From: Tiliqua scincoides
Lineage: Eukaryota > Chordata > Lepidosauria > Squamata > Scincidae
Assembly: GCF_035046505.1 (NCBI RefSeq)
Contig: NC_089821.1
Location: 59,242,256 to 59,306,255, forward strand
Reading direction: 5' to 3'
DNA: 64,000 nucleotides
Shown here: positions 1-11,020 of the stretch, in pieces
Layout of the letters: every line of letters begins with the position of its first letter
Numbering within the stretch: position 1 is the first letter of the stretch
The notes under the pieces: model-generated
Told to the model about the DNA's origin: nothing
Database searches by the model: none
What the model saw: the letters and a program-made list of their open reading frames with translations, nothing else
Program-made: the position numbers and the translations under genes

Positions 1-150
1 ACAGATGCTTAGCATGCAGAAAGTCTCAGGTTCAATTCCTGGTATCTTCAGGTAGGAAATTCCTGTCTGAGTAGCTGCCAGTCAGTGTTGGCATTACTGA
101 TATAAATGAACCAATAGTCTGACTCCATATAAGGCAATTTCCTATGCATT
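1..150 (+). repeat. tRNA-derived SINE, cut by window start
   Basis: The left edge holds a pol III B box (ggttcaattcc, 29-39) from a tRNA-like head. It is followed by a body ending in a typical squamate SINE end (tctgactccatataaggcaa, then ttcctatg). The A box lies outside the window. An antisense copy of the same family is at 35404-35560. Confidence 0.75.
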
Positions 151-310
151 AACGCAAGATGGTTTAAAAGCCATTCTGTTTCCATGGAAATATAACTGTA
201 GGCAAGGCAGATGTGTATGCATGCATCCCCATGGGCTTCCACTTCATTGTTCAGTTCCAGCATAGTGACACAGATACAAGTGAGCCATACATCAATTTTA
301 AATACCATTA

Positions 311-398
311 AGCTGCAATCCTACACACACTTAACTGGGAGTAAGTCCCACTGACTCGATTGGTTTTGCTTCTGAATATGCATGGATAGGATTGCACT
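311..398. mobile_element. Foldback MITE, ~90 bp AATCCTA family
   Basis: The copy starts agctgcaatcc and ends ggattgcact, around the usual core in which agtaagtccc is mirrored. It is one of about 18 copies of the short class in the window. The left flank is tta; the right flank has decayed. The PIF/Harbinger-like assignment rests on the better preserved copies at 40331, 41607 and 48806. Confidence 0.6.
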
Positions 399-420
399 AT
401 CAGTTTTTCACTGAGTATGA

Positions 421-820
421 TATTGAAAGAAAAACAGTCTACTGCTTGGTACTATGTCTGGATTCTACACAGTCAGGTATTTGAAGTGGGTGCAGTTCTA
501 TAAGAAATGGGTGATCAGGGCATGGTCTCTAGGTTCATTTTGCCCTGATTCTTATCCTCTATTATAAGAAACTGGACTACCATTTTGTAGAACCAACAGG
601 GTCACCTTGGTGGGCTTTGTTTTCCTGACATTGTCCCAGAGCAGATGCCTGCCATCTGCTGGCCATGTGTAGACATCTTGCTGTTGGCACATTTGGCTGT
701 GAACAATTTTTTTTGGTCACAACATAAAACTATCTGGAGAGGACAAAAAACCAAAATCCTGACATGAGTTAATGTTCATTCTTCAATTGTTAAGGTTCTT
801 TCCTCGAAGGGAAGCATTCA
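421..820. other. No recognised feature
   Basis: I see no exon, repeat end or structured element in this stretch. Confidence 0.5.
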
Positions 821-1022
821 CCGAAGACACTCGCCTATAAGTCGACCCCACAGATAAGTCGAGGGCAGGCTTTGAGCCCAAAATCATGGAATTTTCTATG
901 ACCCTCAGATAAGACGGGGGTTAAACTTAGGGGGGAGTGTCTGACTATAGTTTTGTCTGATTTTACCGGAGGCCAGATCCTGAAAAATAACCTACCACTA
1001 ATGGTTACCTAAGAGCTGTAGT
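821..1022 (-). mobile_element. Fragment of a mariner-like MITE
   Basis: It matches the reverse complement of the right half of the element at 4214-4693, from the inverted-repeat end (cctataagtcgacc) to ctaagagctgta. Only one end is present, so it is truncated. Confidence 0.6.
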
Positions 1023-1149
1023 CTCTAATTTATTAAAAACATAGTAAAAGATCATAAGATACATTTTTATTCTTTTTAAATTCTGGTCTTCACCACCTTT
1101 TTGTAAACACTATCAGAGTAAGTGCACTGTAAACAACATACCAGTAGAA

Positions 1150-1642
1150 CAGTGGTTCCCAACCTGGTATTCATGTACTCCAGGGACACTCAACAGGACC
1201 TTTAGGGGTACATGAAAAAGAATTGAATAATGGCAGAAAAAGGGAGGTTGTGTTCCAGAATGCCTTGCAAGGACCAGCAAGGCAGGAAGGAAGGTAGCTA
1301 GTTGGCTGTGAAAGCCCCACCAATAGCTAGTTTTTGGTCATCAATTCATGTATGAACCAGTGATTGAAAACCAGCAAAGGAAAAAATTTGAAACATAATA
1401 TGGAAAGTAATCAATCACCCAGAATTTCTCAGCACACTTCTGGTGCAAAACAGTGCAAAGGCAGAGTCTTCTGTTCTTCAAGCAGATAAAAAGAGAAAAC
1501 ACTGTGATGAATACATGAAGTCTGGTTTTTCATAGAGAAGAGATGAGGGCTTGTATTACAAACATTTTGCTAATATGAAGGGTACAATTTATCGAAATGG
1601 GCTGCCAAGGGATATGCAAGCGAAAAAGATTGGGAACCACTG
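1150..1642. mobile_element. Non-autonomous hAT element
   Basis: The terminal inverted repeats are CAGTGGTTCCCAACCT and its mirror attgggaaccactg. The 8-bp duplications are cagtagaa (1142-1149) and caggagaa (1643-1650), a 7/8 match with TA at positions 4-5. There is no transposase. The hAT family is inferred from the TIR and the duplication length. Confidence 0.8.
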
Positions 1643-1650
1643 CAGGAGAA

Positions 1651-2017
1651 CCATGAATCAAATCCACTTTTAAGATGTCAGGTGTGTTAAGCCAGGAACT
1701 CTACATATAACATACAACCCATAACACAAAACTGAGGGTGTGCAATTTAATTCACAGCAGAGAGATGCAGCTGCATATATTTGCAAACTTTTTACTCAGA
1801 AGTAGACCCTCTGCTTTCCATGGGTGTTATTCTTAAGTAATGGTGCATTGAATTGTAGCCTGAATTGAATTTCTGATGGAAAGGAGGATCCCATCCTGGT
1901 GTTGGAAAAAAAAGACTTCTACCAAATGCATTTGCAAAAAGTAACCAGGTTGCAGCAGCAAAAGGGGACGGAGGAGAATAAAAGGTTAACTGTTGCTGGA
2001 ATTTCCCAGGAAAGCTA
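1651..2017. other. No recognised feature
   Basis: Repeat fragments may be present, but nothing can be delimited. Confidence 0.4.
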
Positions 2018-2025
2018 CTATAGAA

Positions 2026-2396
2026 CAGCCATTTTCAATCTTTTTCAGCTCATGGCACACTGTCAAGGCACTAAAATTGGTCAAGGCACACTCCCAGTTT
2101 TCTACTTACATTAAATTACTATATTACAATTAATTTTTAATTAATATAAGTAATACAATTAAATCATTACATGACAAAGGGCACCATCCTAACCAGGTCT
2201 ACTCAGAAGTAAGTCCTATTTTGTTCAATGGGGCTTACTCACAGGAAAGTGTGGTTAGGATTGCAGCCAAAGACTGGGGGGGGGGGACAATGGGGGGAAT
2301 GTGTCTGTGGGACTTACTTCTGAGTAGACATGCCTAGGATTGGGCTTTTGGTTGAACTCTTTTTCCTCAGTGAGAGTCAACCGCTGCTATAGAAAC
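2026..2396. mobile_element. hAT element with nested MITE
   Basis: It starts CAGCCATTTTCAATC and ends agtcaaccgctg. Perfect 8-bp duplications ctatagaa lie at 2018-2025 and 2397-2404. The interior carries a ~90-bp foldback MITE (2179-2268) and part of another (about 2302-2347). The A/T-rich left part matches the copy at 46330-46476. Confidence 0.85.
2179..2268. mobile_element. Foldback MITE nested in hAT
   Basis: It starts gggcaccatcctaacc and ends ggttaggattgcagcc. The flanks are aaa on both sides (2176-2178, 2269-2271), a 3-bp duplication. It is younger than its host hAT. Confidence 0.7.
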
Positions 2397-2534
2397 AAAT
2401 GAGCCTGCTTTAGCAGTTGAAAGGCTCTGCCCTCTGATTGACCTGGAGATAAGGCAAAGTGATAGAGCTTGATTACTTGGCAAAAATTTCATGTACTATA
2501 CGTATCTACTGTATCTATTATCAAAATATAACTG

Positions 2535-2536
2535 CA

Positions 2537-2596
<60 letters not shown>

Positions 2597-4085
2597 CTTT
2601 ATTTTTACCCTGTCTTTCTCCCCGAAGGGACTCAAGGCGGCTTACAAAACAAGGTTAAAACAAATTAAAAACATAATTTAAAAACAGATTAAAAACATAA
2701 CATATCATAAAAACAGTAGTCAGATAAAAACTAGTCAGGTAAGAGCATAGTGCAGCAAATTAGAAAAGGATCAGGCCTGTAAACAGATGTTAAAAAAAAA
2801 TATTAAAAGATGTTTAAAAGGCCAGGAACTCAGAAGGCTTGTATAAACAGAAAGGTCTTCAGGCCTCGCCGAAAAGTTTCAAGAGAGGGAGCAGTTTTTA
2901 AGTCAAGGGGAAGGAAATTCCATAGTGTTGGTGCCACTACTGAGAAGGCCCTATTTCTTGCCGCTGCCCCGCGTACCTCCCTAGGATGCAGCACCTGTAA
3001 AAAGGCCTTCTCTGATGACCTAAGAGCCGGATTGTACGGGAGTAGGCGATCTCTAAGATACCGTGGCCCAGAGCAGTATAGGGCTTTAAAGGTCAAAACA
3101 AGCACCTTGAATTGGGCCCGGAAACGAATGGGCAGCCAATGCAGCCACTGGAGAAGCGGACTGACAGTCAAACTGCCTACCTCCAGTAACTACACGGGCC
3201 GCTGCATTCTGCGCTAGTTGCAGTTTCCGAACCATCTTTAAGGGCAGCCCCACATAGAGCGCGTTACAGTAATCTAGCCTTGATGTTACTGTGGCATGGA
3301 TCACCGTGGCCAGGTCTCCACGATCCAAGTATGGCCGCAGCTGGCGCACCAGCCGAAGCTGAGCAAAGGCCCCCCTAATCACAGCCGCCACCTGGGAATC
3401 CAGGAGCAGCTGCGAGTCCAGGTGGACCCCCAAGCTGCGGACCTGCTCCTTCAGGGGGAGTGCAACCCCATTCAGTGCAAGCCGATACTCCAACACCTGC
3501 ATCGAGGGTTTCCGAACCAGGAGAGCCTCTGTCTTATCCGGATTTAATTTCAGCTTGTTAGCCCCCATCCAGATCCTTACTGCCTCTAGACAGCGCTCCA
3601 GGACCTCAACCACCACCCTGGAGTCTGGAGGAAAGGAGAGATAGAGCTGGGTGTCATCAGCATATTGATGGCACCCCACTCCAAACCCCCGGATGACCTC
3701 TCCCAGTGGATTCATGTAGATGTTAAATAGCTTGGGGGACAGAATTGAACGCTGTGGCACCCTGCACCTCAAGGGCCAGGGTGTTGAACAAGCATCCCCC
3801 AGTACCACCATCTGGGACCGATCCTCCAAGTAGGAGCGGAACCACTGCAAAACAATGCCTCCAACTCCCAGCTCAGCCAATCAGCCCAGAAGGATACCAT
3901 GGTTGATGGTATCAAAAGCCACTGAGAGGTCCAGCAGGACCAACAGGGACACACTCCCCCTGTCCAGTCCCTGGCATAGGTCATCCACCAAGGCGACTAA
4001 GGCAGTTTCCATCCCAAAGTCCGGCCTGAAACCAGATTGAAAAGGATCCAGATAATCTGCTTCATCCAAAGTGAATGTAATCATT
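2535..4085 (-). mobile_element. L2-type LINE, 3' portion
   Basis: This antisense copy encodes the reverse transcriptase of an L2-like LINE. Reading leftward, residues 'FDTINHGIL' at about 3900-4085 are followed, after a frameshift, by a 264-codon frame (3086-3880). That frame carries the palm motif YADDTQLYLSF, then LNPDKTEALLV, and the thumb-region motifs SRLDYCNALYVGLP and KLQLAQNAAARVVT. A last block, HWLPIRFRAQFKVLVLTFKA, reads in 2830-3171. The 3' UTR contains the sequence whose complement is 'ccgaagggactcaaggcggc', typical of L2-like tails, and ends in an (AAT)n tail. The 5' part (endonuclease) is missing and the coding frame is broken, so this is a dead copy. The clade call comes from motif resemblance. 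Confidence 0.85.
2539..2597. repeat. (ATT)n microsatellite
   Basis: About twenty ATT units form the expanded 3' tail of the antisense L2 copy. The run of isoleucine codons here is not a gene. Confidence 0.9.
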
Positions 4086-4213
4086 TTTAAAGTGATTATT
4101 GATTAGTATTCATATTAAAACTGACAACCAAACAACAACAAGGTGGATGCTGAAAATTATTTTGCAGTGTCATACTCCAGGGAGCAGTTTTGCCAGATAA
4201 GCACAGGAAAATA

Positions 4214-4693
4214 CCATAGATACTCACCTATAAGGCGATAAATTTGCGCCCGGAAATGGTGGGAGAATCGCCTCTCCCTCGTCTTATCTGTGCAGTCATG
4301 CAGGCAGACTGAGGGGGCAAGGGGAGCCATCTGCACCCTGCCTGGGTCAGGGAGGGACTCTGCAGGAGGAGGGGGCAGCGGCACCTCCCGGGGTCTTCTA
4401 TGGGGTTGTGGGATTCCTGGCAGCCTCCCAGCCGGTCCCTCCATTGCGCAAGGACCAAGCATCCTGTGCTGCCTGCTCCCTGCCAGATGCTCCCGTATAG
4501 TTCTTAGGTGACAATTACTGGTAGGTTATTTTTCAGGATCTGGCCTCAGGTAAAATCAGACAAAACTATAGTCAGATGCCTCCCTATGTTTAACCCCTGA
4601 CTTATCCGAGGGTCATAGAAAATTCCATGATTTTTGGCTCAAAACCTGCCCTTGACTTATCTGTGAGGTCGACTTATAGGTGAGTATCTGCGG
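4214..4693. mobile_element. Mariner-like MITE, TIR ATACTCACCTATAAG
   Basis: The ends are inverted copies of agatactcacctataag (left) and cttataggtgagtatctg (right). A TA dinucleotide lies just outside each end (4212-4213, 4694-4695), the duplication expected of Tc1/mariner elements. The centre is GC-rich and has no transposase. A partial relative is at 821-1022. Confidence 0.65.
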
Positions 4694-4734
4694 TAATAGC
4701 AGCCTTGAAGACAATTCTTGACAGTTTTTAAGCT

Positions 4735-4990
4735 GAAGTTATTATTATTGTTGTTATTATTATTATTAACAATATTTATATACCGCTTTTCAACTAAAAG
4801 TTCACAAAGCGGTTTACAGAGAAAAATCAAATAACTAAATGGCTCCCTGTCCCAAAAGGGCTCACAATCTAAAAGATGCAAATGAATACCAGCAGACAGC
4901 CACTAGAACAGACAGTGCCGGGGTGAGGTGGGCCAGTTACTCTCCCCCTGCTAAAAAAGGAGCACCCACTTGAAAAAGTGCCTCTTACCC
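4735..4990 (-). mobile_element. Retroposon 3' end
   Basis: Read antisense, it gives 'attgtgagcccttttgggac', then 'aaaccgctttgtgaac', then 'aaaagcggtatataaata', and an (AAT)n tail. This is a 3' end widespread in squamates. LINE and SINE origin cannot be told apart here. Confidence 0.6.
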
Positions 4991-5383
4991 AATTAGCAGG
5001 AGTAAATAAATAAAGTTAGTAAAGTTAGTTCTTTATTTGGGGAAATTCAGAATTACTGACTTGGTCATTGCCAGTGGATTCTCTCAAGTATGCATCAGGC
5101 TGAAATATGTCACACCAGCAACATGAACCTTCAGGTCATTGTTTAATAGATCAGTAGATTAAAAAAATCTAATCTAATTGTGGGCATTAAGAGCAGACGT
5201 TCTAGCTGGAACACGCAAACACAGTTGTATTGAAGTAGCTTCATTTAATTCTAAGAAATCAATTGGTTCAAGATGCTGCAGGTTCCTTTATAACATTGTT
5301 CTTATTGATTTCAACAAGGCAGAATTAGGTACCAAACCTTCAACTTGTATAACAAAGGGGCCAAAATGCTGCTGGGAAATTCA
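4991..5383. other. No recognised feature
   Basis: Plain AT-rich sequence with no exon or repeat end that I can support. Confidence 0.4.
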
Positions 5384-5812
5384 GGCTGCAATCCTATACA
5401 TCAGTGATTCTCACACATTTCGGACCCACTTTTTAGAATGAGAATCTGTTGGGACCCACTGGAAGTGATGTCATGATCGGAATATTTTTAGCAATCCTAG
5501 GATGCAGTCCTACCCACACTGACCCAGGAGTAAGTTCCATTTATATCACTGGTAAAAGAATATACATAGCAGCTTGTTAAAAGTACAGGTCTGTAACATT
5601 TCTCCAAATGCAGTCACATACCATGGGAGCATCAAGTCTAGCATATTAAAAATAAAATATTGAAATGAATGGGGACCCACCTGAAATTGGCTCGCGACCC
5701 ACTTAGTGGATCCCAACCCACAGTTTGAGAAACACTGCTATACATGCTTTCCTGGAAGAAAGTTCCATTGAACATAATGGGACTTTTGAGTAGACATGCA
5801 TATGATTGCAGT
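5384..5812. mobile_element. Foldback MITE split by a hAT
   Basis: The left end is ggctgcaatcctatacat (5384-5401). The remainder (ctatacatgctttcctggaa to gattgcagtta) resumes at 5738. The hAT at 5402-5737 and one copy of its target duplication separate the halves, so the MITE was there first. Confidence 0.75.
5402..5737. mobile_element. hAT element inside a MITE
   Basis: The TIRs are CAGTGATTCTCACAC and gtttgagaaacactg. Perfect 8-bp duplications ctatacat lie at 5394-5401 and 5738-5745. It contains a partial AATCCTA-family MITE near 5495-5545. Confidence 0.85.
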
Positions 5813-6480
5813 TAGGGGGGAGGGGAAAAAAGCCTTGCCTTTATATTTGCTATCTGGGACTAGATAGAGAAAATGAACCATGTATGGAATGTGTATGGAA
5901 ACCATGGAATAAAATTTGTTCTCCATATCTATGTTTTGCTTTCTGTCTTATGAAGAGTTTTCCCATGTAGCTGTGGTCTTAAACTGAGACAAGCAGAGCC
6001 ACACTCCCACTGACTGCACTGATACTGAAGACAAACTTTCCTGGGAAGAAGCTGTAGATCTGAAATGCTCGCAAGGCCAAAGCTTTACTGAGTCACAGTC
6101 AGATTTTGTGTTAGAAGTCACTTGGCCTTTCCCACTGCTCAGGCACATAGATTTTGACTCTGAAAAAAAAAATCTATTGAAAGCTAGAGCCTCTGATTTC
6201 AATGGAAACCACTGCATGGGGTGGGGTATGAGCCAGTGAAAGTCAAGCACTTTAAATCTACATTTACTTGAGCTCCAGTGCTATTCCTTCAGTTAATTCC
6301 CTCCCACTGAAGCTAATGGGACAAGTGCTGGATTGTGCCCATGGGTTTTAGATGTCACTACAAGGATTTGGCTGGCTATTATGAACAAATAAGCAAAAAC
6401 TATTAAGCAAAATAAGCAAAAACTATTCCTTCTATGATCCTTCCTATGCACCATTTACATCTCGTGCATAGTTTTATATT
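5813..6480. other. No recognised feature
   Basis: I see no exon with splice signals and no repeat ends. Confidence 0.4.
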
Positions 6481-6494
6481 TTATGTACTGGTCA

Positions 6495-6695
6495 GTGACC
6501 GTAATAAAAGATTCTTCTTCATCTCGGAGACCAGATCGGAGTGTAACATCTTGAATGTGGTGGTTCTTGAAAGAGAGAACCTTCTTTCAATTTGTAAAAA
6601 TCCCTGCGTGGATTTAATAAGCCTGCCTGTGTAAACCGCCTTGAATAAAGTCTTGCATAAAGACCAAGAAAGGCGGTATATAAATACTGTATATT
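6495..6695 (+). mobile_element. Retroposon 3' end hit by an RTE-like LINE
   Basis: The sequence 'gtaaaccgccttgaataaag' and then 'aaaggcggtatataaatact' leads into an ATT-rich tail. The tail is interrupted at 6696 and resumes at 8329 (attattatattattatt). The same family lies antisense at 9838-10193. This A/T tail served as the insertion target of the LINE at 6696-8318. Confidence 0.65.
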
Positions 6696-8318
6696 GTATT
6701 GGCAACCTTCAGTCTCGAAAGACTATGGTATCGCGCTCTGAAAGGTGGTTCTGGCACAGCGTCTAGTGTGGCTGAAAAGGCCAATCTGGGAGTGACAATC
6801 CCTTCCACACCAGGAGCAAGTGCAGTCTGTCCCTGGTCTGTCTCCCTGGCTATGGGCCTTCCTTCTTTGCCTCTTAGCCTCAGACTGTTGGCAAAGTGTC
6901 TCTTCAAACTGGGAAAGGCCATGCTGCACAGCCTGCCTCCAAGCGGGCCGCTCAGAGGCCAGGGTTTCCCACTTGTTGAGGTCCATCCCTAAGGCCTTCA
7001 GATCCCTCTTGCAGATGTCCTTGTATCGCAGCTGTGGTCTACCTGTAGGGCGCTTTCCTTGCACGAGTTCTCCATAGAGGAGATCCTTTGGGATCCGGCC
7101 ATCATCCATTCTCACGACATGACCAAGCCAACGCAGGCGTCTCTGTTTCAGCAGTGAATACATGCTAGGGATTCCAGCACGTTCCAGGACTGTGTTGTTT
7201 GGAACTTTGTCCTGCCAGGTGATGCCGAGGATGCGTCGGAGGCAGCGCATGTGGAAAGCGCTCAGTTTCCTCTCCTGTTGTGGGCGAAGAGTCCATGACT
7301 CGCTGCAGTACAGAAGTGTACTCAGGACGCAAGCTCTGTAGACCTGGATCTTGGTATGTTCCGTCAGCTTCTTGTTGGACCAGACTCTCTTTGTGAGTCT
7401 GGAAAACGTGGTAGCTGCTTTACCGATGCGCCTGTTTAGCTCGGCATCGAGAGAATGAGTGTCGGAGATCGTTGAGCCAAGGTACACAAAGTCATGGACA
7501 ACCTCCAGTTCATGCTCAGAGATTGTAATGCAGGGAGGTGAGTCCACATCCTGAACCATGACCTGTGTTTTCTTCAGGCTGATTGTCAGTCCAAAATCTT
7601 GGCAGGCCTTGCTAAAACGATCCATGAGCTGCTGGAGATCTTTGGCAGAGTGGGTAGTGACAGCTGCATCGTCGGCAAAGAGGAAGTCACGCAGACATTT
7701 CAGCACTGTCAAGAAAATCCCTGTAAAAGAGCCATTGTTCATTCTCGGCGATTTCAATGCTAGAGTTGGTGCTGATAACAGTTCATGGCCCACTTGCTTA
7801 GGTCAGTTTGGCACTGGGAGGATGAACGAAAATGGCCAACGCCTGCTAGAGTTTTGCTGTCATCACGGTCTCTGTGTCAGCAACACATTCTTCAACACAA
7901 AGCCCCAACATAGAGTCTCTTGGAGACATCCAAGATCAAAGCACTGGCACCAGCTCGACCTGATCCTCACCAGACGCTCCAGCCTTCCCAGCATCAAGAT
8001 CACACGCAGTTATCATGGTGCTGCCTGCGACACTGACCACTCCCTGGTGTGCAGCAGAGTGAAACTGCAAACAAAGCGACTGTATCACACGAAAAAGGAA
8101 GGAAGACCTCGCATTGATACCAGCAAGACCCGGGATCAGAGAAAAGTGGAGGAATTTGCACAAGCGCTTGAGGAATCTCTTCCAGGCCCGGCCGACGCAA
8201 ATGCATCCAACAGATGGGAACATTTCAAGAATACCGTTTACAACACCGCCTTGTCCATATTCGGCAAGAAGACCAACAAGGCGGCAGACTGGTTTGAAGC
8301 CCACTCTGAGGAGTTGAC
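6696..8318 (-). mobile_element. RTE-like LINE with inverted 5' segment
   Basis: From 6696 to about 7712 the minus strand encodes the reverse transcriptase 3' half. Its motifs are FADDAAVTTHS, YLGSTIS, YCSESWTL and RRLRWLGHVVRMDD, followed by a C-terminal zinc-finger-like CGRDCHSQIGLFSHTRRC. From about 7713 to 8318 the plus strand instead encodes the end of the apurinic endonuclease (FILGDFNARVG, the HQLDLILTR block, and DTDHSLV). The two halves therefore face opposite ways, with the endonuclease 5' edge at the junction and its 3' edge at the outer flank. The sequence between them in a full element is missing. A perfect 10-bp duplication actgtatatt (6686-6695, 8319-8328) flanks the whole unit. 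This is the layout of a twin-primed insertion. The clade call (RTE-like) is by resemblance. Confidence 0.85.
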
Positions 8319-8562
8319 ACTGTATATTATTATTATATTATTATTATATCTCTTGCCTGTATCCACTATGGGAAGATCACCTGTCTCCTTGGACTTGCTA
8401 GGTTCCTAGTTGTCAGGCTTTGGGTCTCCAGCCATCAGTACCGAGGCTTTCCTGCTCCTACATTGACAGTGATTTTCTTTCCATCCAACCAAAACCGATC
8501 TTTCACTTCCCTCAAAGCAGCCATATGGCAGCTAAAGCAGTCAGTCGGTGTCAGATGACTAA

Positions 8563-8650
8563 CAGCACAATCCTGCATGTTTACTCAAAAGCAAGTCCCA
8601 TTATGTTCAATGGGACTTACTCCCAAGAAAGGGAGTATGGGATTGCAGCA
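8563..8650. mobile_element. Foldback MITE, TAA duplication
   Basis: It starts cagcacaatcc and ends ggattgcagca. TAA flanks both ends (8560-8562, 8651-8653), as expected for PIF/Harbinger-type insertion. Confidence 0.75.
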
Positions 8651-8813
8651 TAACACGGCACTGAACTACTAAGAGTTGAAGGAATTAGCCTGAAATCCTA
8701 TGCAACTGGGAGAAGGCCCTTCAGCAGTTTCAATGCTTGTGAATATTGTGTGATATAACAGCTGATAGCCCATGATAGAAAAGGAGACAAGCTCACTTTT
8801 ATATGATACCCAA

Positions 8814-8977
8814 GGGCCCAATCCTATCCAACTGTCCAGCACCGATGCAGCTGTGCTGACGGGGCATGCACTGCATCCAGGGGAGGGGGGACAGTCACAG
8901 AGCCCACCTCAAGGTAAGGGAATGCTTGCTCCCTTACCTTGGGGCTGCATTGCCCCAGGTTGGATAAGATTGGGCTC
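8814..8977. mobile_element. Foldback MITE, long class
   Basis: It starts GGGCCCAATCCTATCCAAC and ends as the mirror image, ggttggataagattgggctc. The interior is ccttaccttgggg against its mirror ctcaaggtaaggg. The flanks caa and aaa are a degraded 3-bp duplication. Confidence 0.7.
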
Positions 8978-9837
8978 CAAATCTATTTTGTATAATCTAT
9001 TTTAAAGAGCTTCAAGTGGTAATTCAAGGAAGTTTGCAGAGTGGTATATTCCAATTGGGTTGTTCTAAATTCAGAAGCTGTTTTGGTTCTCCAGGCCCAT
9101 TCAAGCTAACAGCACATTGAGCTTTCTGTCCTGAGATTCTGTACACTATACTGATAATTTATCCATCAACAGTCAGAATGTTTGCAAATGTTCCATAACA
9201 TCACAGCAGCTCCACCAATGAGTAGGGAGGGCTTGCAGACTGAAAGGAGACTGCTGACCTGCTCATTTTTTGTTCTTTTAGTAAGTTATTACATCTCTTT
9301 GCACTCACAAAGTACACATACTGTGCTTTCACCATTCATTTGTTATATGTGATCATTGGAGAAGCCTGTGAGTTGTCTTCTCCAGGACTCTCTCCAAGTT
9401 TCTCTCAAGGCATTTGATGCTCTCCTTTCTTCTGTAACAAAATGCAGCATTTCTAAGTTGATCTGCTCAAACAAACTTTGTGTTCTGACACCTTTGAGAG
9501 TTGCACAGAGGGAGAATTGCACCACGTACGACAACTCCATTACTTCTGAAAGTAACAATTTCCCCTCTGTGCAACCTTCAGAGTTACGGGTCTTCACTCA
9601 GTTCCTCCCTTTGATAATTATAACAAAGAAAATTTAGTTGCTTATCTATCCGCCAGGGGCTTCTGGGGCAGAGGATGTATTGGAGTTCAGACTTCCACCA
9701 TTAGCCTCACATTACAGGTTAGCTAAAATCACCTCAAGAAAATGGCTGTGTAGACTTCTAAGCCTTCTACTTTGCCACAACCTGTGTTTTATTGGTGTGT
9801 CCCCTGTCTGCTCCTGCCACAGCTGGCTGGAATAATA
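8978..9837. other. No recognised feature
   Basis: I see nothing that supports a gene; no repeat ends can be placed. Confidence 0.4.
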
Positions 9838-10193
9838 ATAATAACTAGGTATTTATATACCGCCTTTCTGGTCATCGGATTACTCCTCTGACTTTATTCA
9901 AGGCGGTTTACATAGGCAGGCAAGGGGATTTTTACAATCATAAACGGTTCTCTCTTTCAAGAACCACACAACATTTCAGATGGACCTTCTGGGTCTGATC
10001 TCACTTCTGGCCTCCAGTGCCTCCCACGCAGGCTGACAGCAGCTCCATCTCTCACATGGAGGGCAGTCAAGACACTTCTTCACTCAGAGCAGATGGAATA
10101 ACTAGGCTCAGCTTGTCAGCTGCTTCAAGGTCTCGCTGTTCAGGGAGCTGCTGGACCTTCTGATGTTATCTTCGGGCTAATGGAGTCTCTACC
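9838..10193 (-). mobile_element. Retroposon 3' end (same family as 6495)
   Basis: Antisense copy with a (TTA)n tail at 9833-9844, then 'tatataccgcctttctgg' and 'ttcaaggcggtttacatagg', and the conserved block 'ggttctctctttcaagaacc', which is a palindrome. It reaches the hAT duplication at 10194. Confidence 0.6.
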
Positions 10194-10201
10194 CTCTAGA
10201 C

Positions 10202-10659
10202 CAAAGGTGCCCAAACCCCGGCCCTGGGGCCACATGCGGCCCTTGAAGCCTCTCAATGCGGCTCTCAGGGAGCCCCCAGTCTCCAATGAGCCTCTGGCCC
10301 TCTGGAGATTTGTTGGAGCCCGAACTGGCCCAACGCAACTACTCTCAGTGTGAGGGCGACTGTTTGACCTCTCGCATGAGCTGTGAAATGAGGGCTCCCT
10401 CCACTGCCTGCTGTTTCACATCTGTGATGCAGTAGCGGCAGCAAAGGCCAGCCTTGCTTTGTGCAAGGCCTTTTAGAGGCCTTGAGCTATTGCAAGACCT
10501 TCATTCATTCGTATAAGTTCATCTTTAATATATTCATTTATGTAAACTTATGTAAATTTATTCAAATTTTAAATGTAAATTAATTCTTTTTCCCCAGGCC
10601 CCTGACACAGTGTCAGAGAGATGATGTGGCCCTCCTGCCAAAAACTTTGGACACCCCTG
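10202..10659. mobile_element. hAT element, GGTGCCCAAACC family
   Basis: The left end is caaaggtgcccaaacc (first bases mutated from cagg); the right end is ctttggacacccctg. Perfect duplications ctctagac lie at 10194-10201 and 10660-10667. It is the same family as 33197, 55452 and 55910. Confidence 0.9.
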
Positions 10660-10706
10660 CTCTAGACCAGACCTCCTGCCCGCCTAACCTCCTGAATCAC
10701 TTAACT

Positions 10707-10869
10707 CAGTGGTTCCCTTGATTAACTGGGTCATTAGCTGAGGATCCTCATTAGAACTACAATGCTATACATTGTACAAGGAGGTGGGCTTTTCACAAGG
10801 ATTCCAAGGCTCCTCTGGCTGGTTTCCATAGCTCCTGGGGAGGCATGGCTCACAGTTTGGGAACCACTG
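10707..10869. mobile_element. Short hAT element
   Basis: The TIRs are CAGTGGTTCCC and tttgggaaccactg. The duplications are acttaact (10699-10706) and acttaacc (10870-10877). Confidence 0.8.
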
Positions 10870-10871
10870 AC

Positions 10872-10952
10872 TTAACCCATTTCTACCCCGCCAACAGGCA
10901 TCCACATTTGATCTCTGTTGCATATATGCAACGTTGGGCAGAAGTGCCTTAA
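10872..10952. mobile_element. piggyBac-like palindromic MITE
   Basis: TTAA lies at both ends (10872-10875, 10949-10952). The arms are cccatttctaccccg and its mirror gggcagaagtgcc, around a central self-complementary gcatatatgc. It directly abuts the preceding hAT duplication. Confidence 0.65.
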
Positions 10953-11020
10953 AGGCCAGCAGATTCTCACAACTTTAGCTTACAAAAACACTGCAAGAAA
11001 ACTGTATGGCAATGACTGAC

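Noticed and set aside
1-45. tRNA gene at the window edge
   Set aside because: The B box is followed by a SINE body, not a tRNA acceptor end; the same body occurs at 35404-35560.
2459-2668. Poly-isoleucine small protein
   Set aside because: It is the translation of an (ATT)n microsatellite at a LINE tail.
7713-8318. Host gene for an endonuclease/exonuclease/phosphatase-domain protein
   Set aside because: It sits within a unit flanked by a 10-bp duplication and fused to an opposite-strand LINE reverse transcriptase; it is the inverted part of a LINE.
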